Origin: Bacteroidales bacterium
GTDB taxonomy: Bacteria; Bacteroidota; Bacteroidia; Bacteroidales; 4484-276
Length of the DNA: 7,333 bases
Assembly: GCA_018400545.1 (NCBI GenBank)
Contig: JAGYLT010000110.1
Location: 1-7,333, forward strand
Reading direction: 5' to 3'
The position numbers and the translations under genes are program-made. Below are positions 1 through 6,038 of the stretch, in pieces. The notes beneath the pieces were generated by a model. It saw nothing but the letters and a program-made list of their open reading frames with translations, did not search any database and was not told the DNA's origin. Positions within the stretch are counted from its first letter, which is position 1. Each line of letters opens with the position of its first letter.

Positions 1-880
1 TGCGCTCTTCAAACTGTCCGCGGTATTTTGTTCCGGCAACAATAGATGCCAGATCAAGGGTAATGATCCGCTTGTTGAACAAAGCACGGGATACCTTTCT
101 GTCAACAATGCGAATTGCCAATCCTTCGGCAATAGCACTTTTACCAACACCGGGTTCCCCAATGAGAATCGGATTGTTCTTTTTGCGACGGCTCAAAACC
201 TGGGCAATGCGTTCCAGTTCCTTCTCACGTCCTACAATTGGGTCAAGGCGGTTTTCCTCTGCGGCTTTGGTTAAATCCCTGCCAAAATTATCCAGCACCG
301 GGGTTTTACTTTTAGCATCACCGGCCTTCTTTTGTTTACCATAGCTTTTGCCTTCTTCAAACTCGTCATCCATGGAGCCGGGGAACTCTGCCCGTGGTGT
401 TTGGCTATCGCCGGTATCCTGCGATTTCTCCGGATCGTTATTGGTCATGATTGCCTGGAGTTCTTCTTTTACACTTTCATAATCAACACCATAATCGGTA
501 AAAGTGCGTGTAACAATATTGTCTTCATCTTTCAGAATAGCGAGGAGCAGATGTTCCGTTCCTATCAGATCGCTATTGAAAAGTTTTGCTTCTAAATAGG
601 TAAGTTTAAGCGCCCTTTCAGCCTGCTTAACAAGAGGCAGGTTTTCACGTGCGGGTATTTTCCTGCCGGGTTTTGCATTAATCGACTGCTCGATGGTTTG
701 GCGATATTCAGTGAGATCAACACCAAGATAATTAAGAATTTGAATTGCAAGTCCTTCTCCTTCGCGTAACACACCTAAAATTAAGTGTTCCACTCCAATG
801 TAATCGTTGTTTAACCGCAATGCCTCTTCTCTGCTAAAATTGAGTACATCTTTTACTCTTTGCGAAAATTTTGCTTCCAT
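1..880 (-). CDS. clpC: ATP-dependent Clp protease ATP-binding subunit ClpC (N-terminal part, cut by window edge)
   Basis: This is a class I Hsp100/AAA+ unfoldase that, by family knowledge, unfolds cytoplasmic substrates and feeds them to the ClpP peptidase. The 293 complete codons cover the N-terminal region and the start of the first ATPase domain. Two Clp_N repeats are visible at about residues 5-75 and 80-145, containing the paired motifs IGVEHLILGVL and IGTEHLLLAIL. A charged, low-complexity linker follows (about 146-200), then the D1 entry (DPIVGREKELERI), Walker A GEPGVGKS at 241-248, and KYRGQFEER at the edge. The last Walker A residue is Ser rather than the more common Thr, which is still functional. 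ATG is chosen because the Clp_N repeat begins right after it (MEAKFSQRVKDVL). There is no clear Shine-Dalgarno. The gene diverges from gyrA across 331 bp. ClpC rather than ClpB is called from the short linker; the missing middle domain and ClpP-binding loop lie outside the window. Confidence 0.95.
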   Translation of the reverse strand, partial: MEAKFSQRVKDVLNFSREEALRLNNDYIGVEHLILGVLREGEGLAIQILNYLGVDLTEYRQTIEQSINAKPGRKIPARENLPLVKQAERALKLTYLEAKLFNSDLIGTEHLLLAILKDEDNIVTRTFTDYGVDYESVKEELQAIMTNNDPEKSQDTGDSQTPRAEFPGSMDDEFEEGKSYGKQKKAGDAKSKTPVLDNFGRDLTKAAEENRLDPIVGREKELERIAQVLSRRKKNNPILIGEPGVGKSAIAEGLAIRIVDRKVSRALFNKRIITLDLASIVAGTKYRGQFEER

Positions 881-1045
881 TATAGTCTTATTGTTTTTTT
901 CAGAATAATTTAGTTGGTGATCAAATAACGTTCCAAATATGAGCTTCTTGTTTGTAGTTGCCGGTAAATGAATGGAAGTCTGTCATGATCAATGAATTCT
1001 AGTGTCTGTTAGCAAAACAAGAAAAAAATCATGATTGTTCAACTG

Positions 1046-1053
1046 CAAATATA
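1046..1053 (-). promoter_or_regulatory. Putative clpC promoter, -7 box
   Basis: On the minus strand this reads TATATTTG, an exact match to the Bacteroidota -7 consensus TAnnTTTG. It is the only match facing clpC in the intergenic region. A TTTG that could act as the -33 element (reverse complement of 1080-1083) lies 26 bp upstream, longer than the usual ~19 bp. Transcription would start near 1039, giving a leader of about 160 nt. Confidence 0.35.
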
Positions 1054-1153
1054 TATCGATTCGCAGGAATGTACCCCGTCAAAGCCCCATTTTATCAACA
1101 AATCCATGTTAGTAATAATATTTAACAGCGTTTTAATTGAGGATAATATTTTG

Positions 1154-1161
1154 TAATTTTG
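1154..1161 (+). promoter_or_regulatory. Putative gyrA promoter, -7 box
   Basis: TAATTTTG matches the Bacteroidota consensus TAnnTTTG exactly and ends 50 bp before the gyrA start. At the usual spacing (19 bp) the -33 position reads TTTT (1131-1134), a partial match to TTTG. Confidence 0.5.
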
Positions 1162-1211
1162 CATTTCGTTTTAAACACATTATAAGTAACTTAATCTGAA
1201 CAAGTTAGGAG

Positions 1212-3764
1212 ATGGAAAACAACCAAGAGGGTGAAAAGCTGTACACAGTAAATATTGAAAACCAAATGCAGTCGGCCTACATCGATTATTCGATGTCCGT
1301 AATTGTATCACGAGCGCTGCCTGATGTAAGAGATGGTTTGAAACCTGTTCACAGAAGAATTCTTTACGGAATGCTCGATCTGGGTATTCTGTCTAATCGA
1401 CCATATAAAAAATCTGCCAGAATAGTGGGGGAGGTTTTGGGTAAATACCACCCGCACGGCGACACATCGGTTTATGATGCCATGGTAAGAATGGCGCAGA
1501 CATGGTCGCTGCGCTATCCCCTGATTGATGGCCAGGGAAATTTCGGTTCAATAGATAATGACAGTCCGGCTGCCATGCGTTATACCGAGGCAAGGCTCCG
1601 AAAGCTTTCGGAGGAAATGCTGGACGACATCAATAAAGAAACCGTTGATTTTCAACTGAATTTTGATGATTCGCTTAAGGAACCTCAGGTGCTGCCTGCC
1701 AGGGTCCCGAACCTCTTGATAAACGGAACTTCAGGAATTGCGGTGGGTATGGCCACCAATATGGCCCCGCATCATCTGGGCGAAGTAATCGATGGTGTTA
1801 TCGCCTACATCGACGATAAGGAGATTACTATTGAGGGGTTGATGGAGTATGTTAAAGCCCCTGATTTCCCGACCGGTGGCATTATTTATGGCTATGAAGG
1901 TGTTCGTGAAGCCTACTTAACAGGCCGGGGAAGGGTTGTTATCCGGGGTGAAGCGACTATTGAGACCAATCCCGGAGGCAAAGAACAAATTATTGCGACT
2001 TCCGTACCTTATCAGGTGAATAAGGCAGAAATGATAAAGAAAACTGCTGATCTGGTCAACGATAAGAAAATTGTTGGCATCACCGATATCCGCGATGAAT
2101 CTGACCGTAACGGAATCAGGATCGTTTATGATCTTAAAAGAGATGCCGTGGCCAATGTGGTGCTCAATAAATTATACCAGCTCACTGCCCTGCAAACTTC
2201 TTTCAGCGTAAATAACATTGCGCTGGTTAATGGCCGTCCAATTCAGTTGAACCTGAAGGACATCATCCATCATTTTGTGGATCATCGCCATGAGGTGATC
2301 GTTCGCAGAACAGAATATGAATTGCGCGAGGCCGAAAAACGTGCACACATTCTGGAGGGTTTGCTCATTGCGCTTGATAACCTCGATGAAGTGATTGAGC
2401 TGATTCGTGGTTCGCAAACACCCGATGAGGCACGTGAAGGTTTGATGAAAAACTTTGAACTGACAGAAGTTCAGGCAAAGGCAATTCTGGACATGCGCCT
2501 CCAAAGGCTCACCGGCCTCGAGCGCGAAAAGATTAAGGAAGACTACGATGCCATCATGAAAAAGATTGCTCATTACAAAGAAATTCTTGCAAATGAGTGG
2601 ATGCGGATGGAAATTATCAGAAATGAATTGATTGAAGTTAAGGAGAAATATAACGACGAACGGCGCACCAAAATCGAATTTTCCGCAAGCGATTTCCGCA
2701 TCGAGGATACCATCCCTGATGAAGAAGTTGTGGTTACAATTTCTCACATGGGCTATATCAAGCGGACTCCATTAACTGAATATCGTGTACAGGGTAGGGG
2801 AGGACGTGGTTCCAGATCCAGCTCGTTCAGGGATGAAGATTTTCTGGAATACCTCTTTATTGCATCCAACCACGACTATATGCTATTCTTTACAGAGCAG
2901 GGCAAGTGTTTCTGGTTGCGTGTTTTCGAAATTCCGGAAGGAGCCCGGTCATCCAAAGGCCGTGCTATACAAAACCTGATCAACATACCGCCGGATGATA
3001 AAATTAAAGCGTTTATCAACACCAAGGACCTGAAGGATGAAGAATACATCAATAGTCATTACATCCTCATGGCTACATCCAAAGGTGTAATTAAGAAGAC
3101 CTCGCTGGAGGGATATTCAAGGCCGCGTCAGAATGGCATCAACGCGATTACCATCCGTGAGGGCGATATGCTTCAGGAAGCGCGACTGACCAATGGCAAG
3201 AGCGAAGTGATTATTGCACTGAAGTCGGGTAGAGCAATCCGATTCAGCGAAACCGCTGTAAGGGCCATGGGACGAAATGCATCAGGGGTTCGGGGTATCA
3301 CTCTTGCAGGTAATGACGATGCAGTTATTGGTATGATTTGCCTGGAAAGCCATGAATTTGATGTATTGGTAGTCTCCGAAAATGGATATGGAAAACGCTC
3401 AAAGCTTGAAGACTACCGGGTTACTAACAGAGGTGGTAAGGGTGTGAAAACACTCAATGTAACCCCGAAAACAGGCTCTCTGATCTCCATCAAAAATGTG
3501 ACGGATAACGATGACCTGATGATCATCAACAAATCCGGGTTAACTATTCGTTTGGCTGTTTCGGAACTTCGGGTAATGGGACGGGCAACACAGGGTGTAC
3601 GTCTCATTAATTTGCGCGAAGGTGATGGTATAGCCGCAGTAGCAAATGTAGAGGTGGAAACGGAGGAACACGTAGAAGAAAACCAGCAGGATGATCCAAA
3701 TGCTGACCAAAATGAAAATAAGGGTACTAATGAAAATCAGGCAGGAGAGCAGGAAACCGAGTAA
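1212..3764 (+). CDS. gyrA: DNA gyrase subunit A
   Basis: This is the breakage-reunion subunit of type IIA topoisomerase. With GyrB (not in the window) it introduces negative supercoils using ATP. The 850 aa are full length. Residues 30-520 form the winged-helix/tower/coiled-coil core. The quinolone-resistance region is at 78-91 ([14 protein letters not shown]), and the active-site Arg123-Tyr124 sits in AMRYTEARL. The C-terminal DNA-wrapping domain (about 521-812) starts with a GyrA box QGRGGRG at 527-533. This box identifies GyrA rather than ParC, but its second residue is Gly instead of Arg/Lys. A second box-like TNRGGKG is at 738-744. Residues 813-850 are a hydrophilic Glu/Asn/Gln/Asp-rich tail, probably disordered. 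Position 85 (E. coli Ser83) is Thr; position 89 keeps Asp (E. coli Asp87). The start is ATG. AGGAG (1207-1211) touches the ATG, too close for a normal ribosome binding site. No terminator is visible before the TPR gene, so read-through is possible. Confidence 0.98.
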   Translation: MENNQEGEKLYTVNIENQMQSAYIDYSMSVIVSRALPDVRDGLKPVHRRILYGMLDLGILSNRPYKKSARIVGEVLGKYHPHGDTSVYDAMVRMAQTWSLRYPLIDGQGNFGSIDNDSPAAMRYTEARLRKLSEEMLDDINKETVDFQLNFDDSLKEPQVLPARVPNLLINGTSGIAVGMATNMAPHHLGEVIDGVIAYIDDKEITIEGLMEYVKAPDFPTGGIIYGYEGVREAYLTGRGRVVIRGEATIETNPGGKEQIIATSVPYQVNKAEMIKKTADLVNDKKIVGITDIRDESDRNGIRIVYDLKRDAVANVVLNKLYQLTALQTSFSVNNIALVNGRPIQLNLKDIIHHFVDHRHEVIVRRTEYELREAEKRAHILEGLLIALDNLDEVIELIRGSQTPDEAREGLMKNFELTEVQAKAILDMRLQRLTGLEREKIKEDYDAIMKKIAHYKEILANEWMRMEIIRNELIEVKEKYNDERRTKIEFSASDFRIEDTIPDEEVVVTISHMGYIKRTPLTEYRVQGRGGRGSRSSSFRDEDFLEYLFIASNHDYMLFFTEQGKCFWLRVFEIPEGARSSKGRAIQNLINIPPDDKIKAFINTKDLKDEEYINSHYILMATSKGVIKKTSLEGYSRPRQNGINAITIREGDMLQEARLTNGKSEVIIALKSGRAIRFSETAVRAMGRNASGVRGITLAGNDDAVIGMICLESHEFDVLVVSENGYGKRSKLEDYRVTNRGGKGVKTLNVTPKTGSLISIKNVTDNDDLMIINKSGLTIRLAVSELRVMGRATQGVRLINLREGDGIAAVANVEVETEEHVEENQQDDPNADQNENKGTNENQAGEQETE

Positions 3765-3805
3765 CCTGATATTTTTGGGTAAATATTCAAAAGCCATTAT
3801 TTTTA

Positions 3806-3813
3806 TATATTTG
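3806..3813 (+). promoter_or_regulatory. Putative promoter of the secreted TPR gene, -7 box
   Basis: TATATTTG matches TAnnTTTG exactly and lies in the 120-bp gap after gyrA, 71 bp before the preferred start. No good -33 TTTG is seen at normal spacing; the nearest (3774-3777) is 28 bp upstream. The gene may therefore be transcribed both from here and by read-through from gyrA. Confidence 0.4.
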
Positions 3814-3884
3814 CCCGAATAAGTTCAAAATTTTTGGTACGACTATTGGAAATCAAAAATCAAAATAACTTAAATGACATCAAA

Positions 3885-5027
3885 ATGAAAAAGAGTGTAA
3901 TTTTTTTATTGGTAGCAATGATGACAGCCGGAACAGTGCTGGCCCAGAAAAAAAATGTCGTCAGTGCTTATAATTATTTAAGGAAAGACAAACTTGCAAA
4001 AGCCAAAGAAGCTATCGATCCGGCGATCGAGCATGAAAAAACCATGGGAGACGCCAAAACATGGTATTATTATGGCAATGTGTACCTTTCCATTCACCTT
4101 ACCGAAGAGGAGGAATACAAAGCATTGGACGAAAACCCGCTGGAAAAGGCTTACAATGCTTACCTTAAATCACTTGAACTGGACGACAAAGAAGAATTTA
4201 CAGATGAACTTAACGACAGGATTCAGGTTTGTGCCCAGCAATTTTTTAACAAGGGTGTAAATGAATATAACGAAGAAAACTACACCCAGGCTGCAGATGC
4301 TTTTGCCCTTTCCGCCGAAGTGAATAATAACCTTGGAAATGTTGACAGTGCAGCCATTTTTTATGCTGCCCAGAGTGCCTATTTCGGCCAAAACTACGAC
4401 AATGCCAAGGAGTATTTTAACACCTTACTGGACATCAATTATCAGGATCCTGCCATTTACCGAATGTTATCAGATATTTACAAGCAAACCGGAGACACTA
4501 CTTCTGCAACACAGATACTACTCGACGGTCGCAAATTTTTTCCCGATGATTACAACCTGATTGTAGATGCCGCTAATATTTACCTCTCAACCGGCCAAAA
4601 TCAGGAAGCACTGGATGTTTTGAACCTGGCCATAGAAAAAGACGATACAAATGCAACGCTGTTTTTTGCAGCAGGTACTGTTTACGATAAAATGAAGAAG
4701 TATGACGAAGCTGCAGAAATGTACATTAGTGCCATTGAAGTTGACCCCAACTATTTTGATGCAAACTACAACCTGGGTGCTTTGTATTACAATCAGGCCG
4801 CGGAAAAAATAATAGAAGCCGGGGAGCTGCCGCTGAATGAAATGGAAAAGTACGACCAACTGATAAAAGAGGGTACTGAGCTCATGCAAAAGGCATTGCC
4901 ATACCTCGAAAAAGCAGACTCCATTCAGCCTGCTGACGCTGTTACACTGCAAACCCTCAAAGAAATATACACCAGGCTCAAAATGATGGAAAAGCTCAAG
5001 GGTATTAATGAAAGACTTGGAAATTAA
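3885..5027 (+). CDS. Secreted tetratricopeptide repeat protein
   Basis: The product is 380 aa. It begins with a Sec signal peptide: a MKK positive end, hydrophobic core VIFLLVAMMTAGT and a likely signal peptidase I site VLA|Q after residue 20. There is no lipobox cysteine, so a soluble periplasmic protein is expected. The rest is mostly helical TPR repeats, roughly 24-54, 121-150, 154-187, 188-221, 222-255 and 256-289, with typical spaced A/Y/G positions (for example NYLGALYY-like and AEMYISAIEVDPNY). After 290 comes a non-canonical extension ending in IYTRLKMMEKLKGINERLGN. The ATG at 3885 is preferred over an in-frame TTG at 3834 because it places the signal peptide at the N terminus. TPRs mediate protein-protein contacts, but the partner and exact role are unknown. 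From memory, TPR genes often follow gyrA in this phylum. The last 94 residues are duplicated in the next gene. Confidence 0.9.
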   Translation: MKKSVIFLLVAMMTAGTVLAQKKNVVSAYNYLRKDKLAKAKEAIDPAIEHEKTMGDAKTWYYYGNVYLSIHLTEEEEYKALDENPLEKAYNAYLKSLELDDKEEFTDELNDRIQVCAQQFFNKGVNEYNEENYTQAADAFALSAEVNNNLGNVDSAAIFYAAQSAYFGQNYDNAKEYFNTLLDINYQDPAIYRMLSDIYKQTGDTTSATQILLDGRKFFPDDYNLIVDAANIYLSTGQNQEALDVLNLAIEKDDTNATLFFAAGTVYDKMKKYDEAAEMYISAIEVDPNYFDANYNLGALYYNQAAEKIIEAGELPLNEMEKYDQLIKEGTELMQKALPYLEKADSIQPADAVTLQTLKEIYTRLKMMEKLKGINERLGN

Positions 5028-5047
5028 AATCCAGTTCTGATCAGTAG

Positions 5048-5080
5048 AAAAAACGGTGGCTTTTAAGTTGCCGTTTTTTT
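5048..5080 (+). terminator. Intrinsic terminator after the secreted TPR gene
   Basis: A 13-bp stem with arms 5048-5060 (AAAAAACGGTGGC) and 5067-5079 (GTTGCCGTTTTTT) includes three G-T wobble pairs and a 6-nt loop, TTTTAA. The 3' arm ends in a run of seven T, and the 5' arm starts with six A, so it could stop transcription in both directions. It lies 20 bp after the stop codon and separates the two TPR genes into different transcripts. Confidence 0.85.
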
Positions 5081-5145
5081 ATGCACGGCGATCGTTAAAA
5101 AACTGTAAACCACCGTAATAATTTAGAATTGGGAAAAATTTCGTT

Positions 5146-5153
5146 TAATTTTG
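5146..5153 (+). promoter_or_regulatory. Putative promoter of the short TPR-like gene, -7 box
   Basis: TAATTTTG matches TAnnTTTG exactly, lies between the upstream terminator and the gene, and ends 29 bp before the ATG. The box lies inside the extended reading frame from the TTG at 5129, which argues against that earlier start. Confidence 0.5.
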
Positions 5154-5182
5154 ACACAATTATTAACCTAAATCACAGCAAA

Positions 5183-5509
5183 ATGGACAATTTCAGTGAA
5201 CAATTAAACGAAAAACGCAGCCAACTGGATAGCAAACCCGATGATTTTGATGCTAATTTTGGGATGGGGGATGTGTATTATCAGGAAGGCGAAAAAAGTT
5301 ATAACCAGGCCAACAGCTTCTCAGATCAGGATGATAAAACGACTCTGCTGAATACCGGACAAAAAATGATGGAAGATTCGATGCCTTATTTTGAGAAAGC
5401 GTATAAACTTAAACAGGAAAAAATAGTACATTCAAGGCTTGAATCTGTTTACACCAGGTTGGGTATGCACGATAAAATTAAAGGAATAAACGAGCGGATC
5501 AAAGATTAA
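5183..5509 (+). CDS. Short protein without signal peptide, paralogous to the C-terminus of the upstream TPR protein
   Basis: The product is 108 aa, hydrophilic and predicted helical, with neither signal peptide nor membrane segment, so it is probably cytoplasmic. Residues 18-108 align along their whole length with residues 287-380 of the secreted TPR protein. Matching blocks are FDANFGMGDVYY against FDANYNLGALYY, MPYFEKA against LPYLEKA, and VYTRLGMHDKIKGINERI against IYTRLKMMEKLKGINERL. Only the first ~17 residues (MDNFSEQLNEKRSQLDS) have no counterpart there. ATG 5183 is chosen over TTG 5129 because the promoter box lies between them. The 18 nt before this ATG match those before the upstream TPR gene's ATG at 15 positions. 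The gene has its own promoter and terminator. The function is unknown; binding a partner of the related C-terminal module is a guess. Confidence 0.85.
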   Translation: MDNFSEQLNEKRSQLDSKPDDFDANFGMGDVYYQEGEKSYNQANSFSDQDDKTTLLNTGQKMMEDSMPYFEKAYKLKQEKIVHSRLESVYTRLGMHDKIKGINERIKD

Positions 5510-5518
5510 TTAATTAGC

Positions 5519-5553
5519 GGGAGCAGGGAAGATGATTTTGTTGCTCCCTTTTT
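5519..5553 (+). terminator. Intrinsic terminator after the short TPR-like gene
   Basis: A perfect 7-bp GC-rich stem, GGGAGCA (5519-5525) with TGCTCCC (5542-5548), encloses a 16-nt loop and is followed by five T (5549-5553). It starts 10 bp after the stop codon. Confidence 0.75.
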
Positions 5554-5572
5554 AATCATATTTCTATTTAAC

Positions 5573-5602
5573 ATAATATTAATTATCGGACAATTATATT
5601 AT
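5573..5602. repeat. AT-rich imperfect inverted repeat
   Basis: Arms ATAATAT-(T)-AATT (5573-5584) and AATTATATTAT (5592-5602) pair over 11 bp with one bulged T, around a 7-nt loop, ATCGGAC. There is no GC clamp and no T-run, so it is not a standard terminator. It lies in the convergent gap between the short TPR-like gene and the small membrane protein. Chance is a fair explanation in such AT-rich DNA. Confidence 0.3.
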
Positions 5603-5675
5603 TCATTCTTTAGGGCCAGATCAATAATAAATATCTATCATGCTGTATTTATGGCATTACACTGGAATGTAAAAA

Positions 5676-5936
5676 TTAGTATTCATCTTTTGAATTATTA
5701 CGTTTAAACCATTTGAGCGGATTCAAATAGCTTTTGTATTTGGTGAATAATTCTTTGCCAACAAAAAAACCTCCAACATAAAACAAAACTTCCATAATGA
5801 TAAATGCCACAGAAGTTCCAACAATTTTCGTCTGATTATCCAAATCTAAAAAAGGAATAATGAGCATGATGGCAAATGATACTCCCGATAATAAAATCAG
5901 TATGATGCCGAATTTTATTTGTTTGTTGTTTTTCAA
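5676..5936 (-). CDS. Small two-TM membrane protein, 'transporter suffix domain' type
   Basis: From the preferred TTG start the product is 86 aa. It has a basic N terminus (KNNKQIK), a first membrane span FGIILILLSGVSFAIMLIIPF, a short polar loop DLDNQTK, and a second span IVGTSVAFIIMEVLFYVGGFFVG. A basic tail follows, KELFTKYKSYLNPLKWFKRN. From memory, the GGxxVGKE...KYKxYLNPxxWF pattern matches small proteins annotated as 'transporter suffix domain-containing'; their function is not established. No in-frame ATG exists before residue 24. Another TTG at 5966 would add 10 residues, but it overlaps a TAnnTTTG box (5964-5971), so the inner TTG at 5936 fits both the promoter and the usual length better. 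The gene is convergent with the TPR-like gene and divergent from hrpB. Confidence 0.75.
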   Translation of the reverse strand: MKNNKQIKFGIILILLSGVSFAIMLIIPFLDLDNQTKIVGTSVAFIIMEVLFYVGGFFVGKELFTKYKSYLNPLKWFKRNNSKDEY

Positions 5937-5963
5937 TGGGTCATGTTTAAAATTTATACCGGA

Positions 5964-5971
5964 CAAAAGTA
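5964..5971 (-). promoter_or_regulatory. Putative promoter of the small membrane protein, -7 box
   Basis: On the minus strand this reads TACTTTTG, an exact TAnnTTTG match. Transcription would begin near 5957, leaving about 20 nt before the TTG start at 5936. No clear -33 TTTG is seen. It faces away from the hrpB box, with 29 bp between the two. Confidence 0.4.
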
Positions 5972-6000
5972 TGAAATCGATGCAGATAAATGAATTAACA

Positions 6001-6008
6001 TAATTTTG
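6001..6008 (+). promoter_or_regulatory. Putative hrpB promoter, -7 box
   Basis: TAATTTTG matches TAnnTTTG exactly and ends 30 bp before the GTG start of hrpB. The position expected for its -33 element (about 5978-5981) reads CGAT, not TTTG. That position also falls in the upstream part of the opposing promoter. Confidence 0.45.
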
Positions 6009-6038
6009 TCTCGATTCAGAAGCTATAAAAATCTTGAA

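Larger units (their letters stand above)
881..1211. other. clpC-gyrA divergent intergenic region
   Basis: These 331 bp hold no credible ORF. They contain one TAnnTTTG promoter box facing each way (1046-1053 for clpC, 1154-1161 for gyrA). The clpC side implies an unusually long leader of roughly 160 nt. That leader holds a perfect 10-bp palindrome AATCATGATT (1027-1036), a related TCATGATCA (983-991) and two TGATCA sites (918-923, 986-991). I looked for CIRCE-like (HrcA) and CtsR-like operators, the classical clp regulators in Firmicutes, and saw no convincing match. Confidence 0.7.

Noticed and set aside
63..595. Plus-strand open frames of 93 and 87 codons
   Set aside because: They are opposite clpC, whose minus-strand translation is unmistakable (Clp_N repeats, Walker A).
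990..1020. CIRCE-like (HrcA) operator near AGTGTCTGTTAGCA
   Set aside because: There is only a partial half-site match and no second inverted half at the required 9-nt spacing.
2172..2747. 191-codon open frame antisense to gyrA
   Set aside because: It lies wholly inside gyrA, and its translation is Cys/Phe/His-rich with no recognisable domain. It is a shadow of the strong gyrA coding bias.
3768..3787. Hairpin after gyrA (ATATTT / AAATAT)
   Set aside because: It has a six-pair AT-only stem plus one wobble and no following T-run; too weak to call a terminator.
3540..3797. 85-codon hydrophobic open frame antisense to the gyrA 3' end
   Set aside because: The apparent membrane-like composition comes from reading the Glu/Asn-rich tail of gyrA backwards, and no promoter box faces it.
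3834..3884. TTG start extending the secreted TPR protein by 17 residues
   Set aside because: It would bury the signal peptide behind a polar extension; the ATG at 3885 gives a classic MKK Sec signal.
4587..4952. 121-codon open frame antisense to the secreted TPR gene
   Set aside because: It is fully inside a convincing TPR coding region and its composition (Cys/Val/Phe-rich) is typical of an antisense shadow.
5129..5182. TTG start extending the short TPR-like protein by 18 residues
   Set aside because: The extension overlaps the predicted promoter box at 5146-5153, so it would be largely upstream of the transcription start.
5654..5670. Possible terminator of the small membrane protein (CATT...AATG inverted repeat)
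   Set aside because: Only about four good pairs and no T-run in the direction of transcription.
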